Source: Olsenella sp. (lineage in GTDB: Bacteria; Actinomycetota; Coriobacteriia; Coriobacteriales; Atopobiaceae). From it: a stretch of DNA of 7,492 bases. The notes under the pieces were generated by a model that saw only the letters and a program-made list of their open reading frames with translations, had not been told where the DNA came from and did no database searches. The translations under genes and the position numbers were made by a program. Below, one piece after another: positions 1 to 7,070 of the stretch. The DNA lies in contig SUUD01000092.1 in NCBI GenBank assembly GCA_015062715.1, positions 1 to 7,492 of the forward strand. Reading direction: 5' to 3'. Every line of letters begins with the position of its first letter. The first letter of the stretch is position 1.

Positions 1-1
1 C

Positions 2-502
2 TTCCTCGGCGTCCACACGCCGCAGGACGTCCTCGTCGCCATCCTCGAGGCGGCGCTCATCATCGCACTCGCGGAGCGGCTCGAGCCCTGGCTCGAGGAG
101 GCGGACGACGCGCGCGCCTTCTATGTGCTCGACGCAGGTGCCATCGTCACCCTGGCCTTCCTCGCCTTCGTCACCTTCAAGCCCTATCCCGAGGGCGAGG
201 CGCCCCTGGACATGCTGCTCGACGCCTACGAGGCCGCCGGACTCCTCTTCGGCGTGGCCGTGGGCTGGTGGCTCGAGCGCCGCTACGTGGGCTTCGAGGT
301 CGAGGGCAGCGCCCGCGAGAAGGTCGTGCGCGTGCTTGTGGGCGTCGTGCTGGTCGTCGCCGTGCGCTATGGCATAGCCGCCCCGCTCGGCGACGTCTTC
401 GGCGAGACCTGGAAGGACTTCCTCAAGGCCGCCCTTCCCGTCATCGCGGGCGTCGCGGGCGTGCCGGCGCTGTTCCCGCTCATCCACAAGAGGCTCGGCT
501 AG
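2..502 (+). CDS. PAP2-family membrane phosphatase, C-terminal part (5' end outside window)
   Basis: The reading frame is open from the window edge and ends at TAG 500-502, giving 166 visible residues; the start lies upstream of the window. The visible part opens with LGVHTPQD, which fits the last piece of the PAP2 signature (SRx5Hx3D): H5 would be the catalytic histidine and D9 its partner. The serine-arginine half and the earlier KxxxxxxRP and PSGH motifs must lie before the window. Behind it come several hydrophobic stretches (about residues 10-24, 42-59, 78-90, 108-126 and 140-160) separated by charged loops, so this is an integral membrane protein with a long membrane-spanning C-terminal extension. 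PAP2 enzymes hydrolyse lipid phosphates such as phosphatidate or undecaprenyl pyrophosphate; the substrate cannot be told here. The family call rests on one motif plus topology. It converges on the minus-strand msrC gene. Confidence 0.72.
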   Translation, partial: FLGVHTPQDVLVAILEAALIIALAERLEPWLEEADDARAFYVLDAGAIVTLAFLAFVTFKPYPEGEAPLDMLLDAYEAAGLLFGVAVGWWLERRYVGFEVEGSAREKVVRVLVGVVLVVAVRYGIAAPLGDVFGETWKDFLKAALPVIAGVAGVPALFPLIHKRLG

Positions 503-508
503 GCCTCC

Positions 509-970
509 CTACCAGGCCACGACTTCCTCGAGCGAGGCGACGAGCCCCTCGAGTCCCCTCGCGTCCGCCTCGTCAAAGCGTGCGGGCGACGTCGAGTCGA
601 GATCGAGCACCGCAACCACCCGTCCGTTCGCATGGATGGGCACCACGATCTCGCTCCTCGAGGCGCTGTCACAGGCGATGTGGCCCGGGAAGGCGTGGAC
701 GTCGGGCACCAGCTGAGTGGCGTCCTGCTCCCAGGCAGTCCCGCAGACGCCCCGGCCGCGCGCTATCTCCACGCAGGCGACCTTGCCCTGGAAGGGCCCG
801 AGCAAAAGCCGCGTGGAGTCACTCTCGTCCACCAGATAGAACCCCGCCCAGCTCACGTCGTCCATCGACTCCATGACGAGGGCCGACGCGTTGGCAAGGG
901 CAGCCACCCAGGAGGGACATCCCTCGCAGAGCGCCCGTGCCTGTGCGGCGAGCAGCGCGTAGTCGGTCAT
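509..970 (-). CDS. msrC: Free methionine-(R)-sulfoxide reductase (GAF-domain fRMsr)
   Basis: 153-residue cytosolic protein, a full-length single GAF domain. Enzymes of this family reduce free (not protein-bound) methionine-R-sulfoxide to methionine, using thioredoxin as electron donor. The three signature cysteines are present at C66 (GKVAC), C76 (GRGVCGTA) and C100 (HIACDSASRSEIVVP). Their spacing of 10 and 24 residues matches the E. coli enzyme's C84, C94 and C118. WAGFYLV near residue 41 and the AVLDLDS strand near 120 are also typical. The ATG start at 970 has GGGAGG four bases upstream, in the 10-base gap after the malic-enzyme gene, so it is probably the last gene of the fumC-malic enzyme-msrC operon. 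The stop (complement of 509-511) lies 6 bases from the convergent PAP2 stop. Identification is strong. Confidence 0.93.
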   Translation of the reverse strand: MTDYALLAAQARALCEGCPSWVAALANASALVMESMDDVSWAGFYLVDESDSTRLLLGPFQGKVACVEIARGRGVCGTAWEQDATQLVPDVHAFPGHIACDSASRSEIVVPIHANGRVVAVLDLDSTSPARFDEADARGLEGLVASLEEVVAW

Positions 971-980
971 GATGCCTCCC

Positions 981-2134
981 CTACCTCACGCAGGCGGCCA
1001 CGGCGGAGGCCACCACGTCCGCGACGCCCTTGTCCAGGGCAGAGGGGACGATGTGCTCGCGGGACAGTTCGCTGGCAGGGACGTAGTCGGCGATGGCGTG
1101 GGCCGCGCCAACCTTCATCTCCTCGGTGATCTGCGGAGCCCGCGCCGCGAGCGCCCCCTTGAAGATGCCGGGGAACACCAGCACGTTGTTGATCTGGTTG
1201 GGGAAGTCGGAGCGGCCGGTGGCCACCACGGCGGCACCCCCGGCGAGGGCCTCGTCGGGCATGATCTCGGGCGTGGGGTTGGCCATGGCGAAGACGATCG
1301 GGTCGGGTGCCATCGAGGCAACCATCTCGCGCGTCACGAGCCCCGGCGCCGAGACGCCCACGAAGGCGTCGGCACCCACGAGCGCGTCGGCGAGCGAGCC
1401 GGTGACATGGGCCTTGTTCGAGATGCGCGCCATCTCCTGCTTGGCCTCGTTCATGCCCCCGCGGCCCTCGACGATCGCACCCCGGCGGTCGCAGACCACC
1501 ACGTCGCCAAAGCCCATGCGCAGCAGCAGCTTGGCGATGGCGATGCCCGCCGCGCCGGCGCCCGAGATCACGACCCTGAGCGAGCCCATCTCGCGGCCGG
1601 TCACCCGCATGGCGTTGATGAGGCCCGCGGCGGCCACCACGGCCGTTCCGTGCTGGTCGTCGTGGAACACGGGGATGTCGCACAGCTCCTTCAGGCGCCG
1701 CTCGATCTCGAAGCAGCGGGGCGCCGCGATGTCCTCGAGGTTGATGCCGCCAAAGCTCTTGGAGATGAGCTGGATGGTGCGGACCGCCTCGTCGACGTCG
1801 TGGGTGTCGATGCACAGCGGGAACGCGTCGACGCCGCCGAACTCCTTGAACAGCAGGCACTTGCCCTCCATGACGGGCATGCCGGCGGCGGGGCCGATGT
1901 CGCCCAGGCCGAGCACCGCCGTGCCGTCGGTGATGACGGCGACCAGGTTGTGGCGGCGCGTGAGGTCCCACGAGCGCTCGTAGTCCGCGGCGATGACGCG
2001 GCAGGGCTCGGCGACGCCCGGGGTGTAGAGCAGGGCAAGGTCCTCCGCAGTGGTGGCGTGCGCCCGCGCAACGACCTCGATCTTTCCGGAAAGCTCCTCG
2101 TGAAGCGCAAGGCTGCGCGCGTTGACGTCACCCA

Positions 2135-2135
<1 letters not shown>
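981..2135 (-). CDS. Malic enzyme (oxaloacetate-decarboxylating malate dehydrogenase), short bacterial type
   Basis: 384 residues. It oxidatively decarboxylates L-malate to pyruvate and CO2, reducing NAD or NADP, in the cytosol. Family hallmarks in order: SLALHEE at the N terminus, YTPGVAEPC with catalytic Y37, EGKCLLFKEFGGVDAFP with catalytic K92, the metal-binding acids E134/D135 (NLEDIAAP) and D159/D160 (FHDDQHGTA), the Rossmann loop GAGAAG at 192-197, and ANPTPEI near 286. Length fits the short bacterial form without the phosphotransacetylase domain of MaeB. D216 sits after the second Rossmann strand (VVVCDRRGA); an acid there often goes with NAD, but cofactor choice cannot be settled from this. 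The start is GTG at 2135: it shares its first G with the fumC TAG stop (TAGTG) and has GAGGAG eight bases upstream. No in-frame ATG near the conserved N terminus is better. Gene symbols for this family are inconsistent (maeA, maeB, sfcA), so none is assigned. Confidence 0.93.
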
Positions 2136-3520
<1,385 letters not shown>

Positions 3521-3542
3521 GTCCCCTCCTCGGTCTCGTTTG

Positions 3543-3552
3543 CAATCCAGAA
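3543..3552 (-). repeat. 10-base motif TTCTGGATTG, fumC-side copy
   Basis: On the minus strand TTCTGGATTG follows the fumC -10 candidate (TATGAT) after one base, around the expected transcription start. A perfect copy in the opposite orientation lies at 3696-3705 on the serC promoter. Its place at both divergent promoters suggests a shared operator or promoter element; chance cannot be excluded for ten bases. Confidence 0.45.
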
Positions 3553-3553
3553 C

Positions 3554-3559
3554 ATCATA
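3554..3559 (-). promoter_or_regulatory. Candidate -10 element for the fumC operon
   Basis: The minus strand reads TATGAT, five of six matches to TATAAT, about 33 bases before the fumC ATG. That would give a leader of roughly 25-28 bases containing the AGGAGG site. No convincing -35 hexamer lies 16-18 bases upstream, so the promoter is either activator-dependent or this call is wrong. Confidence 0.45.
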
Positions 3560-3693
3560 GGGCAGGTGATGGCGACGGCAGGCCTCGACGGGAGATGTGC
3601 GCAAAAGGACGTATCCGACGGGCGCGTGCAGCCGGAGTGATAACAATTGGGAAACGGGCCGCACAACCTCGGCTCCTCCCCCGCCGATGTGGC

Positions 3694-3699
3694 TATTCT
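3694..3699 (+). promoter_or_regulatory. Candidate -10 element for serC-serA
   Basis: TATTCT on the plus strand, 54 bases before the serC ATG, is the best -10 match in the serC upstream region. No TTGACA-like -35 is seen at normal spacing. It partly overlaps the repeated motif TTCTGGATTG (3696-3705), so a protein bound there would cover the start region. Confidence 0.35.
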
Positions 3700-3705
3700 G
3701 GATTG
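3696..3705 (+). repeat. 10-base motif TTCTGGATTG, serC-side copy
   Basis: Perfect inverted partner of 3543-3552. It overlaps the candidate serC -10 element. The two copies face outward, each reading in the direction of its own gene, as expected for a site that co-regulates a divergent pair. Confidence 0.45.
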
Positions 3706-3715
3706 GTCCGACCGT

Positions 3716-3732
3716 GCGGGCAGGGTGCCCGC
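3716..3732 (+). promoter_or_regulatory. Small hairpin in the serC leader
   Basis: GCGGGCA (3716-3722), loop GGG, TGCCCGC (3726-3732): a perfect 7-base-pair GC-rich stem eight bases before the serC ribosome site (AAGGAG, 3741-3746). No T run follows, so it is not a terminator. It could be an inverted-repeat operator or an mRNA structure affecting stability or translation. Confidence 0.4.
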
Positions 3733-3753
3733 CGAGCAAGAAGGAGTCACAAG

Positions 3754-4848
3754 ATGGCACGGGTCTACAACTTCTCCGCTGGTCCCGCCGTGCTCCCCGA
3801 GGAGGTCCTCGAGGAGTGCCGCGAAGAGATGCTCGACTACCGCGGCTGCGGCATGTCCGTCATGGAGATGAGCCATCGATCTTCGGTCTTCCAGCAGATC
3901 ATCGATGAGGCAGAGGCCGACCTCCGCTCGCTCATGGGGATTCCCCAGAACTACAAGGTCCTGTTCCTGCAGGGCGGCGCCTCCCAGCAGTTCTCGGCGG
4001 TGCCGATGAACCTGTGCGGCCTGCCCGGCGCCTCGCGCAAGGCCGACTACATCGTCACCGGCCAGTGGGCCAAGAAGGCCTGCCAGGAGGCCGCGCGCTT
4101 CGTCGACGCCCAGGCCATCGCCAGCAGCGCCGACGAGACCTTCTCCTACATCCCCGACTGCACGGACCTCCCCGTGCGCGAGGACGCCGACTACGTCTAC
4201 ATCTGCGAGAACAACACCATCTACGGCACCGTCTTCCACGAGCTGCCCGACACCAAGGGCAAGGTGCTCGTGTCCGACGTGAGCTCGATGTTCCTCTCCC
4301 AGCCGCACGACGTCGAGAGGTACGGCGTCATCTACGGCGGCGTCCAGAAGAACGTCGGCCCCGCCGGCCTGGTGATCAGCGTCATCCGCGAGGACCTCAT
4401 CCCGCAGGAGGACCTGCCGGGCGTCCCCACCATGCTCCAGTGGAAGACCCAGGCAGATGCCGGCTCGCTCTACAACACCCCCAACTGCTGGGCCATCTAC
4501 GTCTGCGGCAAGGTCTTCAAGTGGATCGCCGCCAAGGGCGGCCTCGAGGCCATGCAGAAGCTCAACGAGGCCAAGGCCAAGGTCCTCTACGACTTCCTCG
4601 ACGCGTCCGAGCTCTTCCGCGGCACCGTGCGCACCTGCGACCGCTCGCTTATGAACGTCCCGTTCGTCACGGGTGACAAGGACCTCGACGCCAAGTTCGT
4701 CAAGGAGGCCGCTGCCGCCGGCTTCGTCAACCTCAAGGGCCACCGCTCCGTGGGCGGCATGCGCGCGTCCATCTACAACGCCATGCCCATCGAGGGCGTC
4801 GAGGCGCTCGTCGACTTCATGGGCGCCTTCGAGGCCGCCAACAAGTAA
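3754..4848 (+). CDS. serC: Phosphoserine aminotransferase
   Basis: 364 residues, normal SerC length. This PLP enzyme transfers the amino group of glutamate to 3-phosphohydroxypyruvate, giving phosphoserine (second step of serine synthesis); homologues also act on the pyridoxal-phosphate precursor in organisms with that route. Visible: NFSAGPAVLPEEVL at the N terminus, MEMSHRS (37-43), LQGGASQQF (72-80), GQW with W105 expected to stack on the cofactor, T155, D175 (SDVSS) binding the pyridine nitrogen, YGGVQKNVGPAG with Schiff-base lysine K199, and the C-terminal HRSVGGMRASIYNAMP (330-345). ATG 3754 has AAGGAG at 3741-3746, seven bases away; longer in-frame starts upstream lack a ribosome site and extend past the conserved N terminus. 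It is the first gene of a serC-serA operon transcribed away from fumC. Confidence 0.96.
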   Translation: MARVYNFSAGPAVLPEEVLEECREEMLDYRGCGMSVMEMSHRSSVFQQIIDEAEADLRSLMGIPQNYKVLFLQGGASQQFSAVPMNLCGLPGASRKADYIVTGQWAKKACQEAARFVDAQAIASSADETFSYIPDCTDLPVREDADYVYICENNTIYGTVFHELPDTKGKVLVSDVSSMFLSQPHDVERYGVIYGGVQKNVGPAGLVISVIREDLIPQEDLPGVPTMLQWKTQADAGSLYNTPNCWAIYVCGKVFKWIAAKGGLEAMQKLNEAKAKVLYDFLDASELFRGTVRTCDRSLMNVPFVTGDKDLDAKFVKEAAAAGFVNLKGHRSVGGMRASIYNAMPIEGVEALVDFMGAFEAANK

Positions 4849-4858
4849 GGAGATCCAG

Positions 4859-6031
4859 ATGCACAAGGTCCACTGCATGAACGTCATCGCCAAGGTCGGC
4901 ACCGACGAGCTGGGCGACGGCTACCAGATAGTCGACGACATCGAGGGTGCGGACGCCATCATGGTGCGCAGCGCCAAGCTGCACGACACCACCTTCCCCG
5001 CGTCGCTGCTCGCCATCGGCCGCGCCGGCGCCGGCGTCAACAACATCCCGCTCGACCGCTGCGCCGACGAGGGCATCGTCGTCTTCAACACCCCCGGCGC
5101 CAACGCCAACTCCGTGAAGGAGACCGTCATCGCCGCGCTGCTCATGGCGTCGCGCGACTACGTGGGCGGCATCGAGTGGGTTCGCGAGAACAGCGACGAC
5201 CCCGAGGTCGGCAAGGCCGCCGAGAAGGCCAAGAAGCAGTTCTCCGGCAACGAGATCGCCGGCAAGACGCTCGGCGTCATCGGCCTTGGCGCCATTGGCG
5301 CCATGGTCGCCAACGCCGCCCGCAGCCTTGGCATGAAGGTCCTTGGCTACGACCCGTACCTCTCGATCAAGGCCGCCTGGAGCCTCGACCGCCACGTCAA
5401 GCACGTCACCAACCTCGACGACGTCCTCGCCGCGAGCGACTTCATCACCATCCACGTCCCCGCCACGCCCAAGACCAAGGGCATGATCGGCCGCGACGAG
5501 ATCGCGAAGATGAAGGACGGGGTCACCTTCCTCAACTTCTCGCGCGACTCGCTCGTTGACGAGCAGGCCATGGCCGAGGCGCTCGACGACGGCCACGTGG
5601 CCAAGTACGTCACCGACTTCGCCAACTCCGTGTCGGCCAACATGAAGAACGCCATCGTCCTGCCCCACCTGGGAGCCTCCACCGACGAGGCCGAGGACCG
5701 CTGCGCGATCATGGCCGCCCGCGAGCTCAAGGACTACATCGAGAACGGCAACATCGTCAACTCCGTCAACTTCGGCGAGTGCGACCTTGGCCCCATCACG
5801 GCCGACGCCCGCGTCGCGGTCATCCACAAGAACGTCCCTAACATGATCGGCCACATCACCAGCGTCCTCTCGGGAGCCGGGGTCAACATCGAGAACATGA
5901 CCAACAAGAGCACCGGGGAGCGCGCCTACACCCTCATCGAGATCACGGGCGAGGTCGACCCCGAGGTCGCCGACCAGATCGCCGCCATCGACGACGTCGT
6001 GCGCGTGCGCATCATCAGGGCGGCCAAGTAG
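4859..6031 (+). CDS. serA: D-3-phosphoglycerate dehydrogenase, short form with ACT domain
   Basis: 390 residues. It oxidises 3-phosphoglycerate to 3-phosphohydroxypyruvate with NAD, the first and usually serine-inhibited step of the pathway. Order: substrate domain (about 1-95, with GRAGAGVNNIPLD at 54-66), NAD-binding Rossmann domain (GLGAIG 142-147, D165 after the second strand), return of the substrate domain with NFSRDSLVDE (R229) and LPHLGAST (H270), then one ACT domain (about 317-388, with HKNVPNMIGHITSVLSGAGVNIENM), the probable serine-binding part. Odd points: the usual RGG is R-D-S, and the residue aligned with the catalytic glutamate of human PHGDH (E265) is V258 with S257 before it, so the R-E-H triad looks incomplete. 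ATG 4859 follows serC by 10 bases; AAGGAG (4847-4852) overlaps the serC stop, indicating tight co-translation. Annotation as SerA rests on fold, ACT domain and serC linkage. Confidence 0.93.
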   Translation: MHKVHCMNVIAKVGTDELGDGYQIVDDIEGADAIMVRSAKLHDTTFPASLLAIGRAGAGVNNIPLDRCADEGIVVFNTPGANANSVKETVIAALLMASRDYVGGIEWVRENSDDPEVGKAAEKAKKQFSGNEIAGKTLGVIGLGAIGAMVANAARSLGMKVLGYDPYLSIKAAWSLDRHVKHVTNLDDVLAASDFITIHVPATPKTKGMIGRDEIAKMKDGVTFLNFSRDSLVDEQAMAEALDDGHVAKYVTDFANSVSANMKNAIVLPHLGASTDEAEDRCAIMAARELKDYIENGNIVNSVNFGECDLGPITADARVAVIHKNVPNMIGHITSVLSGAGVNIENMTNKSTGERAYTLIEITGEVDPEVADQIAAIDDVVRVRIIRAAK

Positions 6032-6056
6032 GCTATAGTCTCTTTCCGTATGCTTG

Positions 6057-6102
6057 CTCGGCCGCAGGGCGGGGATACCCACCTTGCGGCCGAGGTCGTT
6101 TT
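6057..6102 (+). terminator. Long hairpin with T run after serA; probable intrinsic terminator
   Basis: Bases 6057-6073 pair with 6078-6094 around a GATA loop: 17 positions with one C-A mismatch and one G-T wobble. The outer ten pairs (CTCGGCCGCA with TGCGGCCGAG) are perfect. After GTCG comes TTTT at 6099-6102. Position 25 bases after the serA stop fits a serCA terminator, though the T run is short and four bases away from the stem. Because TATAGT lies at 6034-6039, the same hairpin could instead form in the leader of the next gene. Confidence 0.65.
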
Positions 6103-6118
6103 GCCGGCCCGTCGCGCT

Positions 6119-6123
6119 AGGAG
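6119..6123 (+). promoter_or_regulatory. Ribosome binding site deciding the start at 6129
   Basis: AGGAG with a five-base spacer to ATG 6129. The alternative in-frame start at 6054 lies inside the hairpin region and has no such site, so the shorter protein is preferred. Confidence 0.7.
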
Positions 6124-6128
6124 TCGCC

Positions 6129-7031
6129 ATGCTCTCCAGGATCCACTGCCTGTATCCTCAGGCGCTCGTGATACTGCTCGTGATCGCAACCCTGCGGCAC
6201 CTCCAGGCCCAGCGCCGCCAGCACCGCGCGCAGCGGTTGGGCACCATGCTGTGGGTGTACCTGTTCGCCATCGTCCTCGAGCTCTCCTACTCGGCCTGCC
6301 TGCTGGGCAACGTGGCGTGTGACCCGCTCACCTGGTACGTGACCTGCACGCTGCTGGCCGCCCTTGCCCTCGTGGTGCTCAGGCGAGACGACCTCATCGA
6401 CAAGACCCTGCGTTCGATGGTGACGAGCGAGGACGAGCTCGCCCGCGCCCGCGCGGGCCATCGCACGACCTCCGTCGCCGCGGTGGCGGGAGCCAGCGTC
6501 GCCACGGTGGCCGCCTGCGTCCTCGCCCGCGTCCTGCTGGGCGTGCCGCTCTCGCCCGCCGAGCTCGCCCCGCTGGTGGCGGCCGGCATTGCCCTGCCCG
6601 TCGTCTTCGTGCTGCTCAGCCGAGGCAACGGCCTTGCCTCGGCCCTCGCCTCGATGGCGGTCGTGGCGGTCGGCGTCGTGCAGGCCCATATGGCCGCCGC
6701 CGGCCAGGACTTCTCGGTCATGCGCGACATGGGCGCGCTCTTCTCGGGCTTCGTGCGGGGCGAGACCCCGCTCGCACTCACCCGGGCCGCGCTCGTCCCC
6801 ATCGTCCTGTGCGGGGTGGCCGTCGCCCTGTGCTCGGTGCTCTTCCGGCTCCCCACCGTCGTGGACGCCTCCGGCGAGGAAGAGGCGCCGCAGGAGGACG
6901 AGGTCCCGCAGGACGACGCCGACCCCCGCCAGCTTCCGGACGCTGAGCAGGACGTGGCCGAGGAGGCCCCCGCCGATGAGGCGCCAGCGACCGACGAGGC
7001 GGCGCCGCAAGATGAAGAGTCTGTCGGCTAG
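6129..7031 (+). CDS. Multi-spanning membrane protein with acidic C-terminal tail, function unknown
   Basis: 300 residues; I do not recognise the family. Hydrophobic segments lie at about 11-22, 41-59, 67-84, 115-137, 147-163, 169-190 and 219-240, suggesting up to seven membrane spans. A charged loop (about 85-113, RRDDLIDK then EDELARAR) lies between the third and fourth. The last 57 residues are low-complexity, built of Ala, Pro, Glu, Asp and Gln with 22 acidic residues and a single arginine, so a disordered, strongly negative tail. No enzymatic motif, signal-transduction domain or transporter signature is visible. The N-terminal 140 residues resemble the next gene's product, so the two are probably tandem paralogues. 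ATG 6129 is chosen for its AGGAG site. The gene lies behind a hairpin and so is probably transcribed mostly apart from serCA. Confidence 0.8.
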   Translation: MLSRIHCLYPQALVILLVIATLRHLQAQRRQHRAQRLGTMLWVYLFAIVLELSYSACLLGNVACDPLTWYVTCTLLAALALVVLRRDDLIDKTLRSMVTSEDELARARAGHRTTSVAAVAGASVATVAACVLARVLLGVPLSPAELAPLVAAGIALPVVFVLLSRGNGLASALASMAVVAVGVVQAHMAAAGQDFSVMRDMGALFSGFVRGETPLALTRAALVPIVLCGVAVALCSVLFRLPTVVDASGEEEAPQEDEVPQDDADPRQLPDAEQDVAEEAPADEAPATDEAAPQDEESVG

Positions 7032-7070
7032 CCGCCCCGCGCCACGGCAGGGGTTACCATCTACCTCGTC

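Noticed and set aside
502..518. GGCCT / AGGCC dyad between the convergent PAP2 and msrC stops, considered as a bidirectional terminator
   Set aside because: Only a 5-base stem with a 7-base loop and no T run on either side; too weak to call.
3635..3649. GGAGTGATAACAATT, resembling half of the lac operator
   Set aside because: Only one arm is similar and the symmetric partner is missing; a LacI-type site has no support from the neighbouring genes.
3521..3760. 80-codon N-terminal extension of fumC
   Set aside because: It runs across the divergent promoter region and into serC, has no homologous character, and ATG 3520 has a strong AGGAGG site.
6050..6322. Small 90-codon plus-strand frame starting at the ATG after TATAGT
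   Set aside because: It begins before the hairpin, overlaps the membrane gene in another frame, lacks a ribosome site and has a proline/arginine-rich composition typical of off-frame GC-rich DNA.
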